A DNA stretch of 5,665 nucleotides from assembly GCA_015231995.1 (NCBI GenBank), contig JADGAO010000204.1, forward strand, positions 1 to 5,665, read 5' to 3'. The position numbers were made by a program, and so were the translations under genes. The notes below the pieces were generated by a model, which was not told where the DNA came from, made no database searches, and saw only the letters and a program-made list of their open reading frames with translations. Source of the stretch: Nitrospinota bacterium (lineage in GTDB: Bacteria > Nitrospinota_A > UBA7883 > JACRLM01). This document shows, piece by piece, positions 1 through 5,564 of this stretch; position 1 is the stretch's first letter; each line of letters starts with the position of its first letter.

Positions 1-2081
1 CTTATACTCCTGATAAAATAAGGAACGTCGGCATTCTCGCCCACAGTGGCGCGGGCAAGACCACGCTGGCAGAATCCATCCTCTACGACGCTGGCGCGAT
101 ACCTCGCAGGGGCAAAACCGCCGATGGCGACACAACCATGGATTTCGACGCGGAGGAAATTCGCCGGGGCGTCTCCATCTCCACCTCCGTCGCGTCGCTG
201 GAATGGAAAGAGCACAAGATAAACATCCTCGACACTCCCGGCGACCAGAACTTCGTTTCCGACGCGCTTCTATGTATGGGGGCGATGGATTGCGCGCTGG
301 TGCTCGTCTCCGCCGTCTCAGGCATAAAGGCGCAGACGGAGCGTGTATGGGCGTGGGCGTGCGAACACAAACTCCCCCGCGTTATCTTCATCAACAAGAT
401 GGACGCCGATCGCGCCTCTTACGAGACGGCGTTCGGCCAGATAGACGCGGTGTTCCATCAGAAGACTCTCAAGTTCACGCTACCCATAGGCGCAGGATCG
501 GGCTTTGCCGGGGTCGTTGACCTTCTTTACATGAAGGCCTACATGTACAGCAAAGACGGCGAGGGGAAGTTCACCGTCGAAGACATTCCCGGCAACCTTA
601 AAAGCTGGGCCGTTAAAGAGCGGCAGGAGTTGGTGGAGTCCGTGGCGGAGACCGACGAGCGACTGCTCGAGATTTACATGGAGAAAAACACTCTCGACGA
701 CGCGGATCTTTTCGCCGGGCTAAGACGCGCCATAATCGCGGGCAATGTGGTTCCCGTTCTGTGCGGGTCGGCCACGCTTAACATCGTCGTGCGAAAGACG
801 CTGGACACTATCGTCAATTTCTTCCCGTCCCCGCTGGATATGCCCCCCCGCGCGGCGCAAAACGGAGATGGCAAACCCGTGGAGCTCGCGCCAAATCCTA
901 ACGGGGCGCCGGTGGCGCATGTCTTCAAAACCCTCGTGGATCCATATGCGGGGAAGCTCAGTTTCATGCGGGTTTTCTCCGGCTCGTTCGAGTCGGACAG
1001 CAACGTTGTCAACGCCGTCAAAGGCCAGAAGGAGCATATCGGCTCCCTGCTCGAGGTTCTTGGGAAAAAGCAGACCCCAACAGCCAAAGCCGTGACCGGT
1101 GATATCGTGGCCATCGCAAAGCTCAAAAGCGCATCCACCGGCGACACGTTGTGCGACCCCAAAACGCCGGTCGTCATGAAAAAGGAGACTCCGCCATCTC
1201 CTGTCATGTTCCTCGCCATAGAGCCGTTGACACGAGGCGACGACGACAAGCTGATGACCTGCCTGTCGCGCATAATTGATGAAGACCCGTCCCTGCATGT
1301 GGACAACGACAAGGAGACGCACGAGTTGATCCTGTCTGGTATGGGTCAACTGCACCTGGAGGTGGCCATGTCCAGGCTCAAAGCCAAGTTCGGACTGGAC
1401 GTGACAAGCCATCCGCCGAAAATCGCATACAAGGAAACCGTCCGCGGCAAAGCCAACGGGCATGGCAGGCTCAAGAAACAGACCGGCGGGCACGGCCAGT
1501 TCGCCGATTGCCGGATAACCGTGGAGCCGACCGAGAACGGGAAAGGGTTCGAGTTCGTCAACGCCATCATCGGCGGGGCAATTCCGAAGCAATACATTCC
1601 CGGCGTAGAGAAAGGCGTGCGGGAGGCGATGGAATCGGGCACGCTGGCCGGGTATCCGGTGAAAGGATGCAAGGTGACTGTGTACGACGGGCAATATCAC
1701 GACGTGGATTCGTCGGAGATGGCGTTTAAGGTCGCGGCGGGTCAGGCGTTCAAAGAGGCTATGGCGCAGGCGCATCCCATATTGCTCGAACCGATAATGG
1801 AGGTGGAGACTGTTGCGCCGTCGGATTGCGTCGGCGACGTGATGGCGGACATAGCCCACAAACGCGGCAGGGTTACGGGCGTTGGCATGATGGGGGGAGA
1901 CCAGCAGATAATGGCCCGCATCCCGATGTCGGAACTGCTTGAGTACGATCAGGATCTTCGCTCCGTCACTGGTGGGCGTGGCCGGTTCTCCATGCATTTT
2001 CACGCTTACGAAGAAGTCCCCGCCCATATCGCCCCAAAGATTATCGAGGCGAGCAGGAGAGCCGTTGGCGGCAAGGGATAG
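1..2081 (+). CDS. EF-G-like translational GTPase (EF-G II / FusA2 type), 5' end outside window
   Basis: Cytoplasmic GTPase of the EF-G superfamily; the family catalyses or modulates ribosomal translocation. The reading frame is open from the first complete codon at base 3, giving 692 visible residues, so only a few N-terminal residues are missing (EF-G is about 690-700). The ATG at 138 is internal, because the P-loop lies before it. Numbered from base 3: G1 AHSGAGKT (13-20), G3 DTPGD (77-81), G4 NKMD (131-134), G5-like CGSA (254-257), then domains II and III, domain IV with KKQTGGHGQ (491-499) and the tip motif YHDVDSSE (565-572), then domain V to the stop. AHSGAGKT in place of AHIDAGKT, the DAGAIPRRG stretch and KKQTGGHGQ match EF-G II proteins such as Thermus EF-G-2 rather than canonical FusA. 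The His of DTPGH is Asp (residue 81). It is the first visible gene of a three-gene + strand block. Family membership is near certain; the paralogue type is likely; its cellular role is unknown. Confidence 0.95.
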   Translation, partial: YTPDKIRNVGILAHSGAGKTTLAESILYDAGAIPRRGKTADGDTTMDFDAEEIRRGVSISTSVASLEWKEHKINILDTPGDQNFVSDALLCMGAMDCALVLVSAVSGIKAQTERVWAWACEHKLPRVIFINKMDADRASYETAFGQIDAVFHQKTLKFTLPIGAGSGFAGVVDLLYMKAYMYSKDGEGKFTVEDIPGNLKSWAVKERQELVESVAETDERLLEIYMEKNTLDDADLFAGLRRAIIAGNVVPVLCGSATLNIVVRKTLDTIVNFFPSPLDMPPRAAQNGDGKPVELAPNPNGAPVAHVFKTLVDPYAGKLSFMRVFSGSFESDSNVVNAVKGQKEHIGSLLEVLGKKQTPTAKAVTGDIVAIAKLKSASTGDTLCDPKTPVVMKKETPPSPVMFLAIEPLTRGDDDKLMTCLSRIIDEDPSLHVDNDKETHELILSGMGQLHLEVAMSRLKAKFGLDVTSHPPKIAYKETVRGKANGHGRLKKQTGGHGQFADCRITVEPTENGKGFEFVNAIIGGAIPKQYIPGVEKGVREAMESGTLAGYPVKGCKVTVYDGQYHDVDSSEMAFKVAAGQAFKEAMAQAHPILLEPIMEVETVAPSDCVGDVMADIAHKRGRVTGVGMMGGDQQIMARIPMSELLEYDQDLRSVTGGRGRFSMHFHAYEEVPAHIAPKIIEASRRAVGGKG

Positions 2082-2102
2082 CGAGCCGTTTAGCTCCATC
2101 TG

Positions 2103-3014
2103 ATGCGGAAAGTAAACCTACTCGTCCCCGTACCGAGCATACGCAACACGCTCAGGCCGGACGGCTCATACCAAAAAACCGGCCAGGGCAAGCCGCTGAC
2201 AACAGTAATTGTCTTGTTGTTGGTCATGGCGGCCACTGGTTATGGGGCGATTTCGTATCTAAACGCTCCGGCTCCGGATGTCGCGGTTGTGAATATTTCG
2301 GCTCCGCCCGTAGTTGAAACGCCCGCGCCTAAACCGCAGGCACCGGCTACGCCCCAGCCGGTCGCCGAGGAGCCAAAACCAGTGGCGCAGGTTGAGGATC
2401 AAGCTCCGGCCACACCCTCGCCATCCGCCGTTGTGGAAGTGAAACCCGACGAGACAAGACTTGACGAACCTGCGTTCGACCCTTTGTTGACGCGCCCAGT
2501 CGCAAAAGACGCCGCCCCGACATCCAAACCCAAAAATGTGCAGGCTCCACCTCCATCCGGCAAGTGGGCGTTACGGTTCGGCCTTTGCGTGTACAAACCC
2601 AACTGCGACAGGATGATCGAAGAGCTGTCGCATAAAAAGATAGAAGCGTTCATCTCGGAAGGCGAGGCGGAGGTGACTTTCTACAAGGTCATGGTGGGAC
2701 CATTTCCCACACAGACCCATGCGGAGTCTGCGGCGGAAAAGTTCCGGGAGAAAAAGATGGATATGTCCCCATTCGCCGTGGACGACCAGCATTATCTGGG
2801 GGCCGCTTCTTTCATTGACCCCAAAATCCAGAACCAGATAATAGAGGCCGCCAAAAGCCTGGGATACCGCGCCGAGGGCGCATCCGCCAGGGAATCGCGA
2901 AAAGTGTACAAAGTGTACCGAAGCCTCATGTACGACACAAAACAGGCGGCCGAAAAGGCGTTGAGGTATCATAAGGAGCGTGGGTTGGATTGTATGGTAG
3001 AAAGGCAAGGTTGA
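2103..3014 (+). CDS. Membrane-anchored SPOR-domain protein with a second SPOR-like repeat
   Basis: A 303-residue protein, probably inner-membrane anchored with a periplasmic C-terminus. There is a short basic N-terminus (1-30), one hydrophobic membrane segment (about 32-53), a Pro/Ala/Lys-rich linker (about 56-152), then a SPOR-type module (about 154-226) with WALRFGLCVY, an amphipathic helix, FYKVMVGPF and AESAAEKFREK. A second stretch (about 227-301) repeats the pattern: YLGAASFIDP, helix IIEAAKSLGY, VYKVYRSLMYD, QAAEKALRYHKE, CMVER. SPOR domains generally bind peptidoglycan glycan strands lacking stem peptides and bring proteins to the septum; that role here is inferred. Cys162 and Cys168 lie near the start of the first module. 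The ATG at 2103 is 21 bases after the EF-G-like stop, in the same frame but separated by two in-frame TAGs (2079, 2091). No clear Shine-Dalgarno precedes it, so translation may depend on the upstream gene. Other SPOR proteins (FtsN-like, DedD-like) share this layout, so no name is given. Confidence 0.85.
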   Translation: MRKVNLLVPVPSIRNTLRPDGSYQKTGQGKPLTTVIVLLLVMAATGYGAISYLNAPAPDVAVVNISAPPVVETPAPKPQAPATPQPVAEEPKPVAQVEDQAPATPSPSAVVEVKPDETRLDEPAFDPLLTRPVAKDAAPTSKPKNVQAPPPSGKWALRFGLCVYKPNCDRMIEELSHKKIEAFISEGEAEVTFYKVMVGPFPTQTHAESAAEKFREKKMDMSPFAVDDQHYLGAASFIDPKIQNQIIEAAKSLGYRAEGASARESRKVYKVYRSLMYDTKQAAEKALRYHKERGLDCMVERQG

Positions 3015-3016
3015 GG

Positions 3017-3403
3017 ATGAGCCAGATGGAAGATGAAAATGTAATCCAGGATCGCCTTTTCGAAGAACTGCCGCCGGACAGGATGTTCTACAAAATACGC
3101 GACGTGGCGAAAATACTGGATGTGAAAACGCACGTCCTGCGCTATTGGGAGACCGAGTTCCCCACGTTGAACCCGCAGAAGAATAAAAACGGCCAGCGTG
3201 TTTACACGAAGAAAGACGTGGAGATGGCGATGGAGATAAAACGCCTTCTTCACGTGGAAAAATATTCTATCGCCGGAGCCAAACGCCTGCTCAAGAAAAA
3301 GAAGGGCGGCGGCAAAGAGACGGCGTCCCTCGCGCTGGACGCCATGAAGTCCGTGCGCGAGGAGCTATCTGGTTTGCTTGCGACGCTACAGGTGGAGATA
3401 TGA
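3017..3403 (+). CDS. MerR-family (MlrA-like) DNA-binding regulator
   Basis: A 128-residue cytoplasmic transcription regulator. The winged helix-turn-helix of the MerR family begins near residue 23: MFYKIRDVAKILDVKTHVLRYWETEF is the HTH, followed by the wing with NGQRVYTKKDV (about 58-68), helix MAMEIKRLLHVEKYSIAGAKRLL (about 70-92), a Lys/Gly-rich stretch, and a short C-terminal helix (about 101-126) that could dimerise. There are no Cys residues, so a metal- or thiol-sensing MerR is unlikely; the layout fits the small MlrA-like subgroup common in deltaproteobacteria. The ATG at 3017 is 2 bases after the SPOR gene stop (TGA GG ATG), with AAGG at 3007-3010. The ATG at 3026, with GAGG at 3013-3016 nine bases upstream, is an equally plausible start and would remove three residues. 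Near-overlap implies coupled translation with the SPOR gene. Target genes are unknown. Confidence 0.88.
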   Translation: MSQMEDENVIQDRLFEELPPDRMFYKIRDVAKILDVKTHVLRYWETEFPTLNPQKNKNGQRVYTKKDVEMAMEIKRLLHVEKYSIAGAKRLLKKKKGGGKETASLALDAMKSVREELSGLLATLQVEI

Positions 3404-3410
3404 GGATATC

Positions 3411-3472
3411 GTAGGGGCGAACCTGTGTGTTCGCCCTCATAAATTGGGGCAGACACATAGGTCTGCCCCTAC
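3411..3472. repeat. Two head-to-head GTAGGGGC palindromes (REP/BIME-like) between convergent genes
   Basis: Unit 1 (3411-3437) forms an 8-bp stem, GGGCGAAC (3415-3422) with GTTCGCCC (3429-3436), loop CTGTGT. Unit 2 (3446-3472) forms a 9-bp stem, GGGGCAGAC (3446-3454) with GTCTGCCCC (3461-3469), loop ACATAG. The outer ends GTAGGGGC (3411-3418) and GCCCCTAC (3465-3472) are exact reverse complements, so unit 2 is an inverted copy of unit 1. This resembles the short palindromic intergenic repeats scattered through many bacterial genomes. It fills the gap between the MerR gene and argG, so it could act as a bidirectional transcription stop or mRNA 3'-end stabiliser, but neither hairpin is followed by a T-run. 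Confidence 0.85.
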
Positions 3473-3483
3473 GCAATAATCCC

Positions 3484-4695
3484 CTACTTCTTCTTCCCCG
3501 CCAACGCCCGTATCCGTAGCCTCAGCGCGTTCAACCGTATGAACCCTTCCGCATCCGCCTGGTTGTAAACCGTGTCCGCTTCGAACGTGGCGAAGCGCGG
3601 GTCGAACAACGAATTGGGCGATTTGCGGCCCAGCACAGTCACGTTCCCCTTGTACAAAGAGAGCCGAGCTTCGCCCGTCACGCGCTCCTGCGATTTGTCT
3701 ATGAACGTCTGCAAAGCCTCGCGTTCCGGCGAGAACCAGAATCCGTAATAAACCAGCTCCGCGTATCGCGGGATAAGCGTGTCGCGCAGATGCAGGACTT
3801 CCCGATCCATCGTCAACGACTCCACGGCTCTGTGCGCCACATGAAGAACCGTCCCGCCCGGCGTCTCGTAAACACCGCGCGATTTCATCCCGACAAACCT
3901 GTTCTCGACAAGGTCAACCCTGCCGATGCCGTTTTTTCCCGCCACATCGTTAAGGTGTGCGATCAACGTGGCGGGGCTCATTTTTTTGCCGTCCACGGAG
4001 ACCGGATTTCCCTTTTCGTAACCGATGGTGATGACCGTCTCTGTGTTGGGGGCTTTCTTTGGAGACTTGGTCAACACGAACATTTCCTCCGGCGGCGCGC
4101 TCCAGGGGTCTTCCAGAATCCCGCCCTCGAAAGAGAGATGAAGCAGGTTTCTGTCCATTGACCAGGGTTTCTTTTTTGTCGTGGAAACCGGTATCTTCCA
4201 CTTCGCCGCGTAGTTCATCAGGTCTTCACGCGACTTGAACTCCCACTCCCTCCACGGCGCCACGCATTTGAGCGCGGGGTTGAGGGCGGCGTATGTAAGC
4301 TCGAACCGCACCTGATCGTTGCCTTTGCCCGTGGCTCCGTGGGAGACGGCGTCGGCCCCGAACTTGCGCGCTATCTCCACCTGCTCCTTGGCGATGATAG
4401 GGCGGGCGATGGATGTGCCGAGCAGATAGGAGCCTTCGTAAACCGCGTTGGCACGAAGCATGGGGAACACAAAATCGCGCGCGAACTCTTCTTTGAGATC
4501 GCTTATCACCAACTGGGACGCGCCGGAGGCCTTGGCTTTTGCGTGAAGCGGTTTAAGCTCCTCGCCCTGTCCCAAGTCGGCGGCGAAGCATATCACCTCG
4601 CAGTTGTAATTTTCGATCAGCCAGCGGACGATAACCGATGTGTCCAACCCGCCGGAATACGCGAGAACTATTTTATTGATCTTTTTCTTGGCCAT
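3484..4695 (-). CDS. argG: Argininosuccinate synthase
   Basis: Cytoplasmic enzyme of arginine biosynthesis. It joins citrulline and aspartate using ATP (giving AMP and PPi) to make argininosuccinate, the substrate of ArgH. The 403-residue protein is full length for the family. Visible signatures are the N-type ATP pyrophosphatase P-loop AYSGGLDTS (12-20), GATGKGNDQVRFE (120-132), SMDRNLLHLSFEGGILEDPW (179-198) and YETPGGTVLHVAHRAVESL (276-294), all characteristic of ArgG. The chosen ATG at 4695 gives MAKKKINKIVLAYSGG and follows GGTGAGGAA (4696-4704); a TTG eight codons upstream (4719) is open but has no comparable support. It stands alone: argF and argH are not in the window. It converges on the MerR gene across an 81-base gap with a repeat, and lies downstream of the Cys-rich exported protein gene in the same direction after about 380 bases. 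No recognisable ArgR box was seen upstream. Confidence 0.98.
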   Translation of the reverse strand: MAKKKINKIVLAYSGGLDTSVIVRWLIENYNCEVICFAADLGQGEELKPLHAKAKASGASQLVISDLKEEFARDFVFPMLRANAVYEGSYLLGTSIARPIIAKEQVEIARKFGADAVSHGATGKGNDQVRFELTYAALNPALKCVAPWREWEFKSREDLMNYAAKWKIPVSTTKKKPWSMDRNLLHLSFEGGILEDPWSAPPEEMFVLTKSPKKAPNTETVITIGYEKGNPVSVDGKKMSPATLIAHLNDVAGKNGIGRVDLVENRFVGMKSRGVYETPGGTVLHVAHRAVESLTMDREVLHLRDTLIPRYAELVYYGFWFSPEREALQTFIDKSQERVTGEARLSLYKGNVTVLGRKSPNSLFDPRFATFEADTVYNQADAEGFIRLNALRLRIRALAGKKK

Positions 4696-4704
4696 TTCCT
4701 CACC
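4696..4704 (-). promoter_or_regulatory. Ribosome binding site of argG
   Basis: On the - strand GGTGAGGAA directly precedes the ATG at 4695. GGTGA can pair with the UCACC part of the 16S rRNA 3' tail at a spacing that suits this start. It decides for the ATG at 4695 over the TTG at 4719. Confidence 0.6.
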
Positions 4705-4719
4705 AGAGTAATCCGTCAA

Positions 4720-4725
4720 AATATA
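4720..4725 (-). promoter_or_regulatory. Candidate -10 box for argG
   Basis: TATATT on the - strand, 24 bases upstream of the argG ATG, would place transcription start near 4713 with a leader of roughly 18 bases containing the ribosome binding site. No convincing TTGACA-like -35 sits 16-18 bases upstream, so this rests on one hexamer in the most AT-rich patch before the gene. Confidence 0.25.
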
Positions 4726-4745
4726 GAGGTGGAAGTTTACCAGAA

Positions 4746-4764
4746 CCTGTCCGTCTGCGACAGG
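4746..4764. other. Small inverted repeat upstream of argG
   Basis: CCTGTC (4746-4751) and GACAGG (4759-4764) form a 6-bp perfect stem with a 7-base loop. It lies about 50 bases upstream of the argG ATG, just upstream of the candidate -10, where a regulator could bind. It does not match an ArgR box, and chance occurrence is possible. Confidence 0.3.
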
Positions 4765-4871
4765 GTCAGTCGGGTTAGCGCCGGATACACTCTTGTCATT
4801 CTGAACGGAATGTTGTCATTCTGAACCCTTCGAAGGACTCAGGGTAAACTCCGTGAAGAATCTATCAGAGT

Positions 4872-4963
4872 TTGTCATTCTGAGCGCTAGCGAAGAATCC
4901 ATCAAAGAGAATGTTTTATTCTACATTGATCCTTCGGTCGCAGGGCCTCCCTCAGGATGACAA
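4872..4963. repeat. 92-base inverted-repeat element formed by two opposing repeat copies
   Basis: TTGTCATTCTGAG (4872-4884) pairs with CTCAGGATGACAA (4951-4963) over 13 positions with one G-T wobble. Further in, CGAAGAATC (4891-4899) and GATCCTTCG (4928-4936) match at all but one position. Together they give a MITE- or cruciform-like element with roughly 30-base imperfect arms around an AT-rich centre (4900-4927). A second small palindrome, CGCTAGCG, sits at 4885-4892. No transposase or clear target duplication was seen. Confidence 0.55.
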
Positions 4964-4973
4964 GAAGGAACTC

Positions 4974-5015
4974 CCTGAGGAAATGACAGCGGCGTTTGAT
5001 CCAGGTTTCCTCAGG
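4974..5015. repeat. Perfect 10-bp inverted repeat in the intergenic region
   Basis: CCTGAGGAAA (4974-4983) and TTTCCTCAGG (5006-5015) are exact reverse complements separated by 22 bases. It is downstream of the Cys-rich protein gene on the - strand. There is no T-run after either arm, so it is not a standard intrinsic terminator. It probably derives from opposed worn copies of the neighbouring repeat. Confidence 0.45.
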
Positions 5016-5043
5016 AGACAGCCAATGTTCGTCATTTCTGCTT

Positions 5044-5066
5044 GGCGGGGCGCTCTTCACCCCGCC
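5044..5066 (-). terminator. GC-rich hairpin just after the Cys-rich protein gene
   Basis: GGCGGGG (5044-5050) pairs with CCCCGCC (5060-5066) around a 9-base loop, starting 8 bases past the stop of the gene read on the - strand. Position and stem strength suit a transcript end or 3' protection. The expected T-run is missing (AAGCAGAAATG follows on the - strand), so terminator function is uncertain. Confidence 0.35.
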
Positions 5067-5074
5067 ATTAACCA

Positions 5075-5515
5075 TCAATGCTGGTGTTGCGGGCCGGTGT
5101 AATAATCCGCGAAAATCTTGGCGATCTCTTCGGGTTTTTTGCCCTGAGCCGTCAACTGTTTTGTCACCACGGCCTCTCTCATGCATATCCCGCATTTTGC
5201 GCCATGATCGTCAACGTAACAGGTCAGCAGGCTCTTGTGCTTGAATTGAGGATTCAACGCGCAGTAGCAATAGCAGAAAATTTTGTCGAGCGTGCCGGGA
5301 ATCTCTTTGGCGACGGTGTACGCTTCCTTCGTATATGGGTCGGAGGAATATATCGCGGGGTCCTGGGTGGGGCGAGTCTCCTGCCTTGTGGCGGCTTCAA
5401 GCAGGTTCTGCTGGAATTGTTTCGCCTGAGCTTCCCTCGACTGAGCCTGCGCCAGCACAACACCGGCCGCAAACGACAAAATAAAAACGACGAACGTCAC
5501 AACTTTTTTTTTCAC
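5075..5515 (-). CDS. Exported Cys-rich protein with CYCYC motif (PCYCGC-like family)
   Basis: A 146-residue protein of unknown function, predicted to be exported. The N-terminus MKKKVVTFVVFILSFAAGVV is a typical signal peptide with likely cleavage after AQA (about residue 24). There is no lipobox Cys, so it should be soluble or periplasmic. A polar Gln/Glu-rich region (25-70) follows, then the conserved-looking core (72-114): IPGTLDKIFCYCYC, KHKSLLTCYVDDHGAKCGIC. Six Cys (81, 83, 85, 99, 108, 111) plus His93 and His104 could bind metal, and the protein ends in HQH. The core resembles the PCYCGC-motif proteins of unknown function known from Bacillus (Pfam PCYCGC family, from memory). The GTG start at 5515 is preferred because AGGAG (5523-5527) sits 7 bases upstream and the signal peptide then begins at MKKK; the ATG at 5548 would add 11 residues without a good binding site. 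Nine A residues follow the GTG. It lies 49 bases after the partial gene at the window edge, so may be co-transcribed with it. Confidence 0.85.
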   Translation of the reverse strand: MKKKVVTFVVFILSFAAGVVLAQAQSREAQAKQFQQNLLEAATRQETRPTQDPAIYSSDPYTKEAYTVAKEIPGTLDKIFCYCYCALNPQFKHKSLLTCYVDDHGAKCGICMREAVVTKQLTAQGKKPEEIAKIFADYYTGPQHQH

Positions 5516-5522
5516 CTGCTCA

Positions 5523-5527
5523 CTCCT
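5523..5527 (-). promoter_or_regulatory. Ribosome binding site of the Cys-rich protein gene
   Basis: AGGAG on the - strand (within TATAGGAGTGAGCAG) lies 7 bases before the GTG at 5515. It is the strongest Shine-Dalgarno in the window and decides for the GTG start over the ATG at 5548. Confidence 0.8.
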
Positions 5528-5564
5528 ATAATTCCGACAAACGGCCATTCTCGCCGAACTGGCT

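Larger units (their letters stand above)
4793..5040. repeat. Cluster of GTCATTCTGA-type intergenic repeats in both orientations
   Basis: This fills most of the gene-free stretch between the Cys-rich protein gene and argG. Forward copies of the TTGTCATTCTGA core begin at 4793, 4813 and 4872. The first two are 20 bases apart, the first being a short fragment. The copy at 4813 runs on through CCCTTCGAAGGACTCAGGG and GTGAAGAATCTATC to 4866; the copy at 4872 runs through GAGCGCTAGCGAAGAATCC to about 4903. Inverted, more diverged copies end at 4963 (TCAGGATGACAA) and 4988 (GAGGAAATGACA), and a worn forward copy GTCATTTCTG lies at 5031-5040. The GTCATTCTGA...GAAGAATC type is familiar as a dispersed intergenic repeat in many environmental bacteria. 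No coding signal was seen here. On the argG side the cluster stops about 98 bases before the start codon. Confidence 0.8.

Noticed and set aside
138..2081. ATG at 138 as the start of the EF-G-like gene
   Set aside because: The same frame is open upstream and encodes the essential P-loop, so the gene begins outside the window.
720..2099. A 459-codon open frame on the - strand, antisense to the EF-G-like gene
   Set aside because: It mirrors a strongly conserved EF-G sequence in GC-rich DNA, is rich in His and Arg, and shows no recognisable domain; long antisense frames are expected here.
2990..3016. TTG at 2990 as the MerR gene start (AAGGAG at 2973-2978)
   Set aside because: It would overlap the SPOR gene by 25 bases and add nine residues (MYGRKARLR) outside the usual MerR domain; ATG at 3017 or 3026 fits better, though this is not excluded.
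4696..4719. TTG at 4719 as the argG start
   Set aside because: The ATG at 4695 has GGTGAGGAA directly upstream and gives a standard-length ArgG N-terminus.
4696..4800. ArgR operator or attenuator upstream of argG
   Set aside because: No match to the AT-rich ArgR box pattern, and no leader peptide with terminator pair could be made out; only a weak 6-bp stem is present.
4339..4824. 161-codon + strand open frame antisense to argG and its upstream region
   Set aside because: Mostly complementary to conserved ArgG coding sequence and runs into intergenic repeats; no domain recognisable.
4793..5040. CRISPR array
   Set aside because: The repeats are unevenly spaced, present in both orientations and variably truncated, with no regular spacers.
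5516..5548. ATG at 5548 as the start of the Cys-rich protein
   Set aside because: It would put 11 residues before the signal peptide and lacks a good binding site, while the GTG at 5515 has AGGAG at ideal spacing.
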